A stretch of 64,000 bases of DNA, from contig CAMLMC010000001.1 of assembly GCA_946481075.1 (NCBI GenBank), positions 248,001-312,000 of the forward strand, given 5' to 3'. Below the pieces are notes generated by a model. That model made no database searches, was not told where the DNA came from, and saw only the letters and a list, made by a program, of their open reading frames with translations. The DNA comes from an uncultured Alphaproteobacteria bacterium. GTDB taxonomy: Bacteria; Pseudomonadota; Alphaproteobacteria; Micavibrionales; Micavibrionaceae. Below are positions 45,739-54,486 of the stretch, in pieces. The stretch's first letter is position 1; every line of letters begins with the position of its first letter. The translations under genes were made by a program, and so were the position numbers.

Positions 45739-45767
45739 GGCCCCACTTCGGCGTGCGGGCGTTTTTT
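45739..45767 (+). terminator. Second terminator-like hairpin downstream of merR
   Basis: GC-rich hairpin built on CCCCAC / GTGCGGG (one bulge) with a TTCGGC loop and six T at 45762-45767. It lies 62 bp past the merR terminator and has no gene before it, so it could end a small RNA. Confidence 0.5.
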
Positions 45768-45935
45768 CATTTTTGTCTAGTTCGTTTTGCGGGTTTGAAG
45801 ATTTTTTTGCCCATATCATTTTGAACCGTTATTGATTCAATTGACTTAATTTTGCGCCAGCCTTTAAGGGTGGGGCCAATGAGCCATATTAATTGTGGGC
45901 CTTGTGCCCCCACATTTGTGGGCCAGGATTTGGCC

Positions 45936-45960
45936 AAAAATAAAAGGGCGCAATGCGCCC
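45936..45960 (-). terminator. Terminator of the DUF4173 gene
   Basis: Six-base stem GGGCGC / GCGCCC with a three-base loop (45946-45960). On the minus strand it is followed by TTTTATTTTT. Confidence 0.8.
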
Positions 45961-46012
45961 CTTGATGAACCCATCATAACAGGTTCATGACCCGAATGCC
46001 AGAAAAACCGGC

Positions 46013-46039
46013 TGTGGATAAGTTGCGATTTTATCCACA
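46013..46039. other. Inverted pair of perfect DnaA boxes
   Basis: TGTGGATAA at 46013-46021 and TTATCCACA at 46031-46039, both exact consensus, separated by 9 bp. On the minus strand the palindrome is followed by GCCGGTTTTTC, so it could instead be a hairpin in the 3' part of the DUF4173 transcript. Confidence 0.5.
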
Positions 46040-46071
46040 AGACATAATGCGATGAAGTCTGTTGTGTCTGT

Positions 46072-47535
46072 TTATTGCGGCCGGTGCTGGTTGAGATGAA
46101 CGCGCAATGTCCAACTGCGCCAATTTTGGGTTCTCCGCGTCTCTGCGGTTTTGAGCCCATGCTTTATGTTTGAAAAACGCTGTCTGGCTTTGTCATCGTA
46201 TTTGTAGCCCTGCCATTGCGGCTGCGCCTCCAGCCATTCGATCGCACCGAGCGACGAGGGGCCCAGTAGGGATAGGTAATAAATGTCGAGATGCTGCCCT
46301 TTGCCGGCTATTTCATAATTGTGGCGGACATTGTAATGGGCGATCAGTGAACCGATATTGAGCGTGCTGCACAGGATCAGAACGAGAGCCAGCGTCATGC
46401 CGTTTGCGTTGATAAGCCAGAGATTGGATTTTGCCCGAGCCATACGGATGATGATCAATACCAGCCCGGCCGCCACAAGAAGCATCCAGATCAGCGCGGC
46501 AAATCGCAGATAGGTCAGCGAATATTCCTCAACATACAAATTCAGGCGATAGAGCGACGAGATCATCAGGAAGATATTTTGGGCGACCCATGCATAAATG
46601 AGAGTGTGCGTTAGTGGCGGCGCATGTTCTTCCCTGCCTTGCTTTAGAACGATCAGGATGAAGGCGGCGGACAGCAGCGCAGTAACCACAAGCGTGTATG
46701 CACCTTTTTGCGCATATTGTGCATATCCCATGCCGTCCGGCAGGCCTGCACCGCCCCAGAGATAGACAAGGTCCATGATATTCTGCGCGGCGAAAAGAAT
46801 GTTGAAAATGACAAGCGAGCGCAAAATGGCATCACGGGTAAACAGCGTGTTGATGACGCCCATGTCCCATGCTGGATTTTGCGATGATGAGGTTTTGATC
46901 CGGGGACGCAAAACGGCCCAGAATAGAGCGGCCATTAGCATCCAGAATAAAATCCGCCCAAAACTGAGGCCTTCCAGAATATGGGTGAGGTTCACGGCAT
47001 CGACCCACTTGCCGATAATGGGGTTCGCATTGCCGAATAGCAAAAGGAAAACGAGTGTAAGGGCGAAAGGCAGTACCCAGCCGATCAACACCGCCTTCTT
47101 AACGGGTTTCTTTTTGAGGTGTTGGCGGGCATTGTCGTATTTCACAAAATCCTGCAAAGGACGCAAGGCGGACCGCGCCAGGAAGTCAAAAACCCTGTCC
47201 GCAAAGGTGAGCGCGTTTGTAATCACATGCCCCCTTGCCGCAACCGCCAGTGCCGCGATGGAAAGGATATAAAGGCAAAGCCGCAAGGGCGAGGGATGTT
47301 CTATTAATAGCAGACATTCAAATATCGCGATGGTCGCAACAATCTTTCCTTGTTTGCCCTGTAATGCAGATGGGTTGAGCAGCAGGAAGACCGCCAGCAG
47401 GATAAACCCGAACGCGCCGAGCGTGGCCCCGAACGGATGATCGAAAAACAAGAAATCGACCAGCATAACAAGAGATAAACAAAAGATGATTTTAGCGGTA
47501 AAGGAATTCGGTGCTCTAGAAATAAGTGTCTGCAT
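46072..47535 (-). CDS. DUF4173 multi-pass membrane protein
   Basis: A 487-residue inner-membrane protein with about 12 hydrophobic segments in the DUF4173 arrangement. Landmarks are the charged LQDFVKYDNARQHLKKKP loop, the central GGAGLPDGMGYAQYAQKGAYTLVVTALLSA-type segment (about 262-290), and YRLNLYVEEYSLTYLRFAALIWM near 340-362. The C-terminal 80 residues are soluble. The function is unknown. AAGGA lies 6 bases before the ATG. It is transcribed away from the tRNA-Pro gene. Confidence 0.85.
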   Translation of the reverse strand: MQTLISRAPNSFTAKIIFCLSLVMLVDFLFFDHPFGATLGAFGFILLAVFLLLNPSALQGKQGKIVATIAIFECLLLIEHPSPLRLCLYILSIAALAVAARGHVITNALTFADRVFDFLARSALRPLQDFVKYDNARQHLKKKPVKKAVLIGWVLPFALTLVFLLLFGNANPIIGKWVDAVNLTHILEGLSFGRILFWMLMAALFWAVLRPRIKTSSSQNPAWDMGVINTLFTRDAILRSLVIFNILFAAQNIMDLVYLWGGAGLPDGMGYAQYAQKGAYTLVVTALLSAAFILIVLKQGREEHAPPLTHTLIYAWVAQNIFLMISSLYRLNLYVEEYSLTYLRFAALIWMLLVAAGLVLIIIRMARAKSNLWLINANGMTLALVLILCSTLNIGSLIAHYNVRHNYEIAGKGQHLDIYYLSLLGPSSLGAIEWLEAQPQWQGYKYDDKARQRFSNIKHGLKTAETRRTQNWRSWTLRVHLNQHRPQ

Positions 47536-47652
47536 TGCAGGTCCTTAAAGAATATAAGAATGAATGACGTATCCTGAGTATTAAAATACGCTGGTTTTAT
47601 GGCCAAAACGAGGGAGACCCGCGGCTTTTAAACAGGCTTTACCGATTTCAGT

Positions 47653-47681
47653 TTGATATTTGCTTGAGAATAGGCTATTTC
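47653..47681 (+). promoter_or_regulatory. Possible tRNA-Pro promoter
   Basis: TTGATA at 47653-47658, 17-bp spacer and TATTTC at 47676-47681, ending 9 bp before the mature tRNA 5' end. A moderate match. Confidence 0.35.
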
Positions 47682-47690
47682 AAAGGCCGT

Positions 47691-47767
47691 CGGGGCGTGG
47701 CGCAGCCTGGTAGCGCACTTGCATGGGGTGCAAGGGGTCGCAAGTTCGAATCTTGTCGCCCCGACCA
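47691..47767 (+). tRNA. tRNA-Pro (anticodon GGG)
   Basis: A 77-nt cloverleaf. The acceptor stem is CGGGGCG / CGCCCCG, the D arm GCGC..AGCCTGGTA..GCGC, and the anticodon stem CTTGC / GCAAG with loop ATGGGGT giving anticodon GGG (reads CCC). The T arm has TTCGAAT. The CCA end is encoded. A strong terminator follows after 4 bp. Confidence 0.97.
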
Positions 47768-47771
47768 TTTG

Positions 47772-47797
47772 AAAAGACCGCTTTTGGCGGTCTTTTT
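47772..47797 (+). terminator. Terminator of tRNA-Pro
   Basis: Stem AAAGACCGC / GCGGTCTTT with a five-base loop and a T run, directly after the tRNA. Confidence 0.9.
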
Positions 47798-47805
47798 TAT
47801 GCCGG

Positions 47806-48825
47806 TTATTTTTGCTGATAGTCCGGTCCCGATTTTTGAACCCCGGGCCGCAGGATGGTGGGCAGCGAACGCAAGTAGGATTGCGCGTCATCGGACAGTT
47901 CCGTTGAAGCAAGGCCGACGGCTTCATCGTTTACGGAAATCTTTCCTGCAAGACCTTGTGCCAGTTGATGTAGCCTGAATTCAGACGGTCCTTCGATAAT
48001 TCCCAAATAACTTTCCTTGGCCGCGTGGTCTTTTGATAGTTTACGTTCATGCAGCAGGGCAAAGCGGTCTATCAGTTCGATGGCGGATGGGTTGTCGGCG
48101 CCGAGCCGTCTGTAATGTTGCTCCATCGCGACCTTCATGCCTGACAAGATGCTTTCGCCGTCCCAATATCGTTCGACGTCCACATGGCGGCAGCCCGATG
48201 CGATTAAAATGTCCAGCATATCGCGGCATTGGGGGAATGCGGAATAGAAGGCATCATTCTTGCTGATCGAATGTTTGCCCATGTGCTGGTTAAAATGGGC
48301 GTCAATCGCGTTTATCATTTCATCCATTTCGAACGCAATCGTGTAATCGTCAGGTGAATAGTTTGAAAGGTCTTCCGGTTGAACGGATGGTCTGTATTCT
48401 TCCAGTGGCACCGGCGTAGTTGCAGATATACACGAGGTTAAGAGGGCGCTTTCCGCAGGATCGGCGCCAAGGAGGCAGAATGGCATGGACTGCACACCCT
48501 TTTCCACCATGGTGCGAACAAGGGGCGCATCGTAAAGGGTGCTTGATTCCGTATTGTGAAAAGGAAGGCCGATGGATGGCATGACGATCGGGCATTGCGT
48601 GTCTTGGGCAAGCATTTGCTCGGAGCGGTATCTGGTCAGTCTTTCCCCGATATGTTCGCGTTTGTAGCCGGGGACGTCTTTTGTCAGTGAAAGGATTTCC
48701 GCCGGATCTGCAAAAATAACAAAGGAATGCGGGCCGCAGAATGCGCTGGCCGTAAAGGCGAAAGACCGTTCAAGGCCTTCAATGCGGATAATTTTTCTTA
48801 AGGCGATCTCTGTATATTCTGACAT
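47806..48825 (-). CDS. Uncharacterised protein downstream of tRNA-Pro
   Basis: A 339-residue soluble protein that I do not recognise. It has no signal peptide or membrane segment. Landmarks are a well-packed N-terminal part ([26 protein letters not shown] around 14-39), [17 protein letters not shown], a Pro/Ser-rich middle, and a helical C-terminal part with [30 protein letters not shown] near 215-244. GGAG precedes the ATG. It is convergent with the tRNA and divergent from the CorC-type gene. Confidence 0.65.
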   Translation of the reverse strand: MSEYTEIALRKIIRIEGLERSFAFTASAFCGPHSFVIFADPAEILSLTKDVPGYKREHIGERLTRYRSEQMLAQDTQCPIVMPSIGLPFHNTESSTLYDAPLVRTMVEKGVQSMPFCLLGADPAESALLTSCISATTPVPLEEYRPSVQPEDLSNYSPDDYTIAFEMDEMINAIDAHFNQHMGKHSISKNDAFYSAFPQCRDMLDILIASGCRHVDVERYWDGESILSGMKVAMEQHYRRLGADNPSAIELIDRFALLHERKLSKDHAAKESYLGIIEGPSEFRLHQLAQGLAGKISVNDEAVGLASTELSDDAQSYLRSLPTILRPGVQKSGPDYQQK

Positions 48826-48962
48826 AAAAGTTCTCCGTTAGGGGTGGCGATTTATACCCATTTCAATTTATTATGTCAATCAAAATTCTGCCGGATGAAG
48901 CGCTGGCGGGGCTTTCATGGGGGTGGGGCATCATGTAACAATATGGTCCACAAAGGATTCTT

Positions 48963-50276
48963 ATGATTACCACCGAAATTCTGATTATTTTCCTGCTGTT
49001 GCTGGTCAATGCGTTCTTTGCGATGTCCGAGATTGCGATTGTTTCGAGCAGCAAGCCGCTGCTCCGTCAGGCCGCTAAGCAGGGCAACAAACGGGCCGAG
49101 GCCGCGTTGAGGCTTGCCGATGATCCCGGCAAATTCCTGTCCACCGTGCAGGTCGGCATTACGCTGGTCGGGATTTTGGCGGGGGCATACGGCGGCGCGA
49201 CCATTGCCGAAAAAATCGCGCCGATGTTGAACGAGATTGCATTCATCGCCCCGCATGGCGACACGGTGGCCGTGGCCGTCATCGTTTCGGCCATCACCTA
49301 TTTTTCCGTCGTGATCGGCGAGTTGGTGCCCAAGCAATTTGCGATGCGCCACGCCGAGCGGATTGCGATGATTGTCGTTGCGCCGATGGCGTTTCTCTCC
49401 ATGATCGCGGGGCCGGTTGTCAGTGTGTTGCAATTGTCCGCTGCGCTTGTTCTTAAATTGTTTGGCGTGTCAAAAGACAATCCCGACCAGATGACGGAAG
49501 AAGAGGTCAAGGCCATCCTAAGCGAGAGTGCCGAAACCGGTGTCATTGAAAAGAGCGAGCATGAAATGCTCCAGCGCGTTATCCGGCTGGGCGACCGCGA
49601 GATTAAATCCATTATGACGCACCGTCAGGATGTGGTTTTTATCGATGTGAACAGCACCCTTGAAGAAATTCGCGACCAGATCCATACGGCGGGACATTCG
49701 CGTTATCCGGTTATCGACGAGAAGCCCGACAATGTGATCGGCATCATTCAGGCAAAGGACATGTTGGACGAGGTTTTGAATCACCAGACCTTTGACATGC
49801 GTGCGCATTTGAAGGAAATCTATGCCATGCCGGAAAATTCGACCTGCCTTACTGCGCTTGAACATTTCAAGAAAAGCAGCATTAATCTAATGGTCATTGT
49901 CGATGAATATGGCAGCACGCAAGGGATCGTCACACCGTCGGATTTTCTTGAAGCCATCGTTGGCGTTTTGCCGTCGAATTATGGTGATGATCATGAAGAT
50001 ATGATCGTGCAAAGGGATGACGGATCGTGGCTGGTTGACGGGCGCACGCCGATCGAGGAAATCCATATCTCTATCGGTATTAATGATATCAGCGCGGACG
50101 AAGATTTTGACACCATCGCCGGCTTTATCCTTGAATATTCCCGCAAGACACCAAAAGTTGCCGATTCATTCGAAGTGTTCGGCCACCGATTCGAAATCGT
50201 CGATATGGATGGCCGCCGCATCGACAAGGTCTTGATCCAGAAAATCGAAACCAATGAAGAGGGCGAGGGGATTTAA
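48963..50276 (+). CDS. CNNM/CorC-type transporter or hemolysin-family protein
   Basis: A 437-residue membrane protein. A DUF21 (CNNM) domain with three to four membrane segments spans about 1-190 (NAFFAMSEIAIVSSSK, VGITLVGILAGAYGG, LVPKQFAMRHAERIA). Two CBS domains follow at about 210-330 (IMTHRQDVVFIDVN, YPVIDEKPDNVIGIIQAKD, MVIVDEYGSTQGIVT), then a CorC/HlyC transporter-associated domain to about 430. Such proteins act in Mg2+/Co2+ efflux or membrane stress. AAGGA precedes the ATG. Its stop abuts that of the convergent DUF748 gene. Confidence 0.9.
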   Translation: MITTEILIIFLLLLVNAFFAMSEIAIVSSSKPLLRQAAKQGNKRAEAALRLADDPGKFLSTVQVGITLVGILAGAYGGATIAEKIAPMLNEIAFIAPHGDTVAVAVIVSAITYFSVVIGELVPKQFAMRHAERIAMIVVAPMAFLSMIAGPVVSVLQLSAALVLKLFGVSKDNPDQMTEEEVKAILSESAETGVIEKSEHEMLQRVIRLGDREIKSIMTHRQDVVFIDVNSTLEEIRDQIHTAGHSRYPVIDEKPDNVIGIIQAKDMLDEVLNHQTFDMRAHLKEIYAMPENSTCLTALEHFKKSSINLMVIVDEYGSTQGIVTPSDFLEAIVGVLPSNYGDDHEDMIVQRDDGSWLVDGRTPIEEIHISIGINDISADEDFDTIAGFILEYSRKTPKVADSFEVFGHRFEIVDMDGRRIDKVLIQKIETNEEGEGI

Positions 50277-51365
50277 TTACTCCGGCTTTACCGTATTGCT
50301 ATAGGCCTTTACGAATGCATTCCGCAGAATGCCACTAAGTGTTGCCCAGAAATCCGTGTCGGGGTTGCTGATTTTTCCCTCTAACGGTATTTGCGTTGCG
50401 AATTGATCCTTCGGCTGATTTTCAAATATTTCCAACACGACAGACACAATCGATTCCCACAGAACGCCTATAGGGTTTGCATCGCGCTCCAGATCGATAA
50501 GAGAAATGTCTGTGGCCAGCGGTTTGACAAAGCCCGTAATGTTTCCATCCTTGATCGTCAGGTCCGAATAAATGTTCAAAGTGCCGCTTTCAAAGTCTAT
50601 AGCGGCGGCGGAGCGGGCATAATCATTCAAAGCTGGCAGATTGATGCTTTCAAGTTTTCCGGTTACATCGAAATCCGGAATAGGGCGCAGGATATTCATC
50701 TTACCGTCGATGGCCAGTTTGCCTTTGCCGACCGATATGCCGCGGACGGTCAGGTCCGACGGCAGGGCATCTTTTTTATTGTCCGTGTTGCGAAGGTTGG
50801 TGGCCTTGGCATTTAAGTTATAGATCGACAAGTCAACTTTCTCACGTTCCGAAAAATCCTGATAGGTGATCGTGCCGTCCTGAATTTCAACCCAGTTGAT
50901 GTCGAGCGGCATCAGTTCCTTGATCGGCACGGTCCAGTCGGTGCGGGTCCCCGTTTGCGTTGTCTGTCCGCTACGCCCCACCGCGAAATTGATTTCGGGT
51001 TTTGTCAACGTGACATCGCCCACGATTTTTCCATCGAACAGGGCTCCCCATTGCAGGGATAGATCGGTTTGCGGAAAGTGAAGGAAGGGGATGGGGATAT
51101 CCTTTCCATCCTTATCGATCCGGAGTTCTTTAATAACATAGGCGCCGCGATAAAGCGCAAGATCGATATCTTCTACCGAGCCGCTGTAGCCCTCAATGTT
51201 ATCGAGGGTATGATTGACGTAGTCCTTGATCCAGACGGGCGCGTAGGCGCGCGCGGCAACAAGCATGGAAAGCAATATGATCAAAACGGCAAAGCCGACC
51301 TTTCGCCACAAATGGCGTTTGCGTCCGTGCGGGGACAGGGGGTGTTGTGTTTGTTTTTCGTTCAT
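50277..51365 (-). CDS. DUF748/AsmA-like periplasmic protein
   Basis: A 362-residue protein with a basic N-terminus, one membrane segment at about 22-44 and a periplasmic DUF748 domain. Typical blocks are YAPVWIKDYVNHTLDNIEGYSG, DIDLALYRGAYVIKELRI and LSLQWGALFDGKIVGDVTL. A conserved ITPISLIDLERDANPIGVLWESIVS-like block lies in the C-terminal half (about 280-305). Related to AsmA-type envelope proteins such as the giant one at 2.8 kb. No clear Shine-Dalgarno sequence. Confidence 0.85.
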   Translation of the reverse strand: MNEKQTQHPLSPHGRKRHLWRKVGFAVLIILLSMLVAARAYAPVWIKDYVNHTLDNIEGYSGSVEDIDLALYRGAYVIKELRIDKDGKDIPIPFLHFPQTDLSLQWGALFDGKIVGDVTLTKPEINFAVGRSGQTTQTGTRTDWTVPIKELMPLDINWVEIQDGTITYQDFSEREKVDLSIYNLNAKATNLRNTDNKKDALPSDLTVRGISVGKGKLAIDGKMNILRPIPDFDVTGKLESINLPALNDYARSAAAIDFESGTLNIYSDLTIKDGNITGFVKPLATDISLIDLERDANPIGVLWESIVSVVLEIFENQPKDQFATQIPLEGKISNPDTDFWATLSGILRNAFVKAYSNTVKPE

Positions 51366-51413
51366 TTTCTATACTTTTTTACGGGCCCGTTATTATTGGT
51401 AACAAGCGCGGCG

Positions 51414-51488
51414 GCCTGAAAGTTCAGGCAAATGATTGTTTTTATTTGGATTATTTTTCAGGGACTTTGATTGGGGTATTTTAATACC
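51414..51488 (+). promoter_or_regulatory. Palindromes in the rplM upstream region
   Basis: Two perfect inverted repeats lie in the 225-bp gap before rplM: GCCTGAAAGTTCAGGC at 51414-51429 and GGTATTTTAATACC at 51475-51488. They may be operators or leader RNA hairpins for the rplM-rpsI operon. No protein is known to match them. Confidence 0.3.
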
Positions 51489-51590
51489 ACTTATCTATCC
51501 TTCTGTTTTCATACGTTTTTTCTTGAACCTATGCGCATTATGTGCGAGAACCCCGCCAGAATTAAAAAACCACCATATAAGGAAACAACC

Positions 51591-52049
51591 ATGACCTATT
51601 CAGCAAAAGCGGCTGATATTCAGAAGGACTGGATCCTGATCGACGCCGAAGGCGTTGTTCTGGGACGCCTTGCCTCCTATGTCGCCCTGCGCCTTCGTGG
51701 CAAGCACAAGCCAACCTATACACCGCACATGGATGACGGCGACCATGTTATCGTCATCAACGCGGGCAAAGTCCGCCTGACAGGCAACAAAGCCAAAGGC
51801 GAGCGTTTCTACTGGCACACAGGCTGGATCGGCGGGATCAAATCCAAGACCATGGGCGAAATCCTCGAAGGCAAGCACCCAGAGCGCGTTGTTGAAAAAG
51901 CCGTTGAGCGCATGATCCCCGAAGGTCCGCTGGGCCGCAAGGCGATGAAATCCTTGCGCGTTTACGCAGGTGCCGAACACCCGCATACAGCGCAGAACCC
52001 GACGGTTATCGATGTTGCCGGCATGAACCCCAAGAATAAGAGAGCATAA
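51591..52049 (+). CDS. rplM: 50S ribosomal protein L13
   Basis: A 152-residue ribosomal protein. Typical L13 blocks are [43 protein letters not shown] near 47-68, [21 protein letters not shown] and HPHTAQNP at the end. I take the ATG at 51591, with AAGGAAA upstream. rpsI follows after 5 bp, the universal pairing. Confidence 0.97.
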   Translation: MTYSAKAADIQKDWILIDAEGVVLGRLASYVALRLRGKHKPTYTPHMDDGDHVIVINAGKVRLTGNKAKGERFYWHTGWIGGIKSKTMGEILEGKHPERVVEKAVERMIPEGPLGRKAMKSLRVYAGAEHPHTAQNPTVIDVAGMNPKNKRA

Positions 52050-52054
52050 TCATC

Positions 52055-52537
52055 ATGGCGAAAAACGAAACAGCAGTGAATGACCTGCAATCCCTTGGCG
52101 CCGCAACACAAGAAAGCGAAGCCAAAAAACGCGAACCGAAACTCGACAAGCTGGGCCGCGCCTATGGCACAGGCCGCCGTAAAGAATCGGTTGCCCGTGT
52201 ATGGCTGAAACGCGGCAGCGGTAAAGTTGTCGTCAACGGCAAGTCTCAGGACGAATATTTCGGCCGCAAAACGCACCTTCTGGTTCTGAACCAGCCGTTC
52301 CTGGTTGCTGGCCGCGTCGGTGAATTCGATGTGATGTGCACAGTCGCCGGTGGCGGTTTGTCCGGTCAGGCCGGCGCGATCCGTCATGGTATCTCCCGCG
52401 CGCTGGAAAACTTCGAACCGGCATTGCGCCCGGCGCTGAAGAAAGCCGGCATGATGACCCGTGACGCACGCGTTGTAGAACGTAAGAAGGTCGGCCTTCA
52501 CAAAGCCCGTCGTTCCAAGCAGTGGGCGAAACGCTAA
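52055..52537 (+). CDS. rpsI: 30S ribosomal protein S9
   Basis: A 160-residue ribosomal protein. [20 protein letters not shown] near 39-58, then [19 protein letters not shown] and the basic tail [32 protein letters not shown] (landmarks only) define S9. The N-terminal extension of about 35 residues is common in alphaproteobacteria. A strong terminator follows. Confidence 0.97.
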   Translation: MAKNETAVNDLQSLGAATQESEAKKREPKLDKLGRAYGTGRRKESVARVWLKRGSGKVVVNGKSQDEYFGRKTHLLVLNQPFLVAGRVGEFDVMCTVAGGGLSGQAGAIRHGISRALENFEPALRPALKKAGMMTRDARVVERKKVGLHKARRSKQWAKR

Positions 52538-52563
52538 TCTACGGATTTGCATTGAAATTTCTA

Positions 52564-52595
52564 AAAACCAGCCTAGATTTAGGCTGGTTTTTTCT
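52564..52595 (+). terminator. Terminator of rplM-rpsI
   Basis: Perfect 12-bp stem AAAACCAGCCTA / TAGGCTGGTTTT with a GATT loop and six T in all. Confidence 0.92.
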
Positions 52596-52602
52596 TATCC
52601 GG

Positions 52603-52701
52603 CGTCATTGCGAGCGTAGCGAAGCAATCCAGCTTAGGATGGAACGGTAACTATTGAAGGCTGGATTGCCGCGTCGGCCTCTCGGCCTCCTCGCAATGAC
52701 G
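52603..52701. repeat. Palindromic repeat upstream of the aldo-keto reductase
   Basis: A 99-bp imperfect palindrome with outer arms CGTCATTGCGAG / CTCGCAATGACG and inner arms GCAATCCAGC / GCTGGATTGC. The same family recurs at 53851-53956. It belongs to the widespread GTCATTGCGAG-type intergenic repeats. Confidence 0.85.
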
Positions 52702-52725
52702 ATTAACAACTAGAAGGATTTATAG

Positions 52726-53841
52726 ATGGAATATACAAAACTCGGCTATTCGGATCTGATGGTTTCCCGCTGCTGCCTTGGCACCATGACATGGGGTAAT
52801 CAGAACACAGAGGCCGATGGCCACGAGCAGATGGATTACGCCATCACGCAAGGAATCAATTTCTTCGACACTGCCGAAATTTACGCCGTGCCGCCGTCTG
52901 CCGCCACATATGGCAAGACAGAAGAGATCATCGGCACATGGTTCAAGAAACATGGCAACCGCGATAAAATAATTCTCGCCAGCAAGGTCGCAGGGCCGGG
53001 TCCGGACTGGATCCGCAACGGTACCAACAAGATCGATCGCAAGAATATTCTGGAAGCCATTGATGGTTCATTGAAGCGTCTGCAAACCGATTATATCGAT
53101 GTGTATCAACTGCACTGGCCGAACCGCGAGTTTCCGCATTTCGGCAAGAACAGCGCGGGCACCATTGATTTCACACAAGCGAATACAAAAGATGAAGAAG
53201 AAAACCTTCTGGAAGTTCTGCAAACACTCGGTGAGATTCAAAAGGCCGGAAAAATCCGCTACCCAGGCCTGTCCGATGATTCCGCATGGGGGATCATGAA
53301 GTACATTCAACTGGCCGAAAAGCACAGCCTGCCACGCATGGTTTCCATTCAGAACGAATTCAATTTGATGAACCGTTATGACGATCCGCACCTCGCGGAA
53401 GTTTGCGTGCGTGAAGAAGTGGCGTATCTGCCATGGTCGCCGCTCGCCGGTGGGCAGATCAGCGGCAAGTATCTGAACGGCGCACGTCCCGCAGGTTCCC
53501 GTTGGGCCGTGGACCCGCGTCCGCCGCACCGTGACACCGAACTCGCGAACGAAGCCGTGAAGGCTTATATGGATGTGGCCAACCGTCACGGCCTCGATGT
53601 GTGCCAGATGGCGATTAAATTCTGTGACGTTCAGAATTTTACGACATCGACGATTATCGGCGCGACAACAATGGAGCAATTGAAAACGGATATTGCGGCG
53701 TTCGATATTGAACTGAGCCAAGATGTTTTGAACGATATTGCCGCCGTATATGCGCAATATCCTGTGCCGTTCTTTGGGGCGTTCGACCCGAAACGCAAGG
53801 CGCCTAGCTCCCAAGTCATGCGCGTTGCGGCGAGCCGGTAG
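52726..53841 (+). CDS. Tas-like NADP(H)-dependent aldo-keto reductase
   Basis: A 371-residue TIM-barrel oxidoreductase. The catalytic tetrad fits Asp48 and Tyr53 (FFDTAEIYAVPP), Lys87 (LASKVAGPG) and His130 (YQLHWPNR). LGTMTWGNQNTEADGHEQMDYA at the start is the Tas-type signature. The C-terminal NADP-binding IIGATTMEQLKTD is present. The substrate is unknown. AGAAGGA lies before the ATG. The gene is bracketed by two copies of a palindromic repeat, 24 bp upstream and 9 bp downstream. Confidence 0.92.
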   Translation: MEYTKLGYSDLMVSRCCLGTMTWGNQNTEADGHEQMDYAITQGINFFDTAEIYAVPPSAATYGKTEEIIGTWFKKHGNRDKIILASKVAGPGPDWIRNGTNKIDRKNILEAIDGSLKRLQTDYIDVYQLHWPNREFPHFGKNSAGTIDFTQANTKDEEENLLEVLQTLGEIQKAGKIRYPGLSDDSAWGIMKYIQLAEKHSLPRMVSIQNEFNLMNRYDDPHLAEVCVREEVAYLPWSPLAGGQISGKYLNGARPAGSRWAVDPRPPHRDTELANEAVKAYMDVANRHGLDVCQMAIKFCDVQNFTTSTIIGATTMEQLKTDIAAFDIELSQDVLNDIAAVYAQYPVPFFGAFDPKRKAPSSQVMRVAASR

Positions 53842-53850
53842 AAAAAACTC

Positions 53851-53956
53851 TGTCATTGCGAGTAATGAAATGACGAAGCAATCCATCTTACGATATAATG
53901 TTCTTACATTGGCGGGATGGATTGCCGCGCCGGCCTGCGGCCTCCTCGCAATGACG
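53851..53956. repeat. Palindromic repeat downstream of the aldo-keto reductase
   Basis: A 106-bp relative of the 52603-52701 element, with outer arms GTCATTGCGAG / CTCGCAATGAC and inner arms GCAATCCATC / GATGGATTGC. The loop differs. Its right edge borders the ribosome-binding site of the carbonic anhydrase gene. Confidence 0.85.
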
Positions 53957-53967
53957 GGAGCTTTTTA

Positions 53968-54486
53968 ATGACAGGACTTATTCTTCCCTACAAAGGCATC
54001 CTTCCCAAAATCCATGAGGATGCGTGGATTGCACCGAATGCATCGGTGGCAGGCGATGTCGAGATCGGCGCGGATTCATCCATCTGGTTCGGCGTACAGA
54101 TGCGCGGCGATGTTCATGAAATCCGCATCGGCAGCCGCACGAATATTCAGGATGGCTGCGTCCTTCATGTGACGCGCAATGTTTCCGGTTGTTATGTCGG
54201 TGACAACGTGACGGTCGGCCATATGGCGCTGCTCCATGCCTGCACGATTGAAAGCGATTCCTTTATTGGAATGGGCGCGATTGTGCTTGATGAGGCCGTG
54301 GTGGAAAGCGGCGCGATGGTCGCGGCGGGCGCGATGGTAACGCCCGGCAAGCGCGTTCCGGCGGGGGAGTTATGGGCAGGGCGTCCGGCGAAATTCATGC
54401 GCAAACTAACCAAGGAAGACCTCGATTTCTTCCCCGTATCCGCCGACAATTATGTGCGGCTTTCGAAAGATTACAAGAACGGTTAG
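53968..54486 (+). CDS. Gamma-carbonic-anhydrase-family protein
   Basis: A 172-residue left-handed beta-helix protein with hexapeptide repeats. Metal-ligand histidines fit His67 (VLHVTR), His85 and His90 (VGHMALLHACTI). The start at 53968, with GGGAG 8 bases upstream, is preferred to an earlier in-frame one inside the repeat. Relatives (YrdA, PaaY, CaiE-like) hydrate CO2 or have unknown substrates, so activity is not certain. Confidence 0.88.
   Translation: MTGLILPYKGILPKIHEDAWIAPNASVAGDVEIGADSSIWFGVQMRGDVHEIRIGSRTNIQDGCVLHVTRNVSGCYVGDNVTVGHMALLHACTIESDSFIGMGAIVLDEAVVESGAMVAAGAMVTPGKRVPAGELWAGRPAKFMRKLTKEDLDFFPVSADNYVRLSKDYKNG

Larger units (their letters stand above)
45601..46071. other. 471-bp intergenic region with several hairpins
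   Basis: No open reading frame of note. In order it holds the merR terminator (45633-45677), a GC-rich hairpin with a T run (45739-45767), repeated TGTGGGCC words around 45895-45925, the minus-strand terminator of the DUF4173 gene (45936-45960), an inverted repeat ATGAACC / GGTTCAT (45965-45988) and a perfect inverted pair of DnaA boxes (46013-46039). Confidence 0.8.

Noticed and set aside
45725..45770. GC-rich segment as a tRNA
   Set aside because: It has no T-loop, no anticodon arm and no acceptor pairing; a terminator-like hairpin explains it better.
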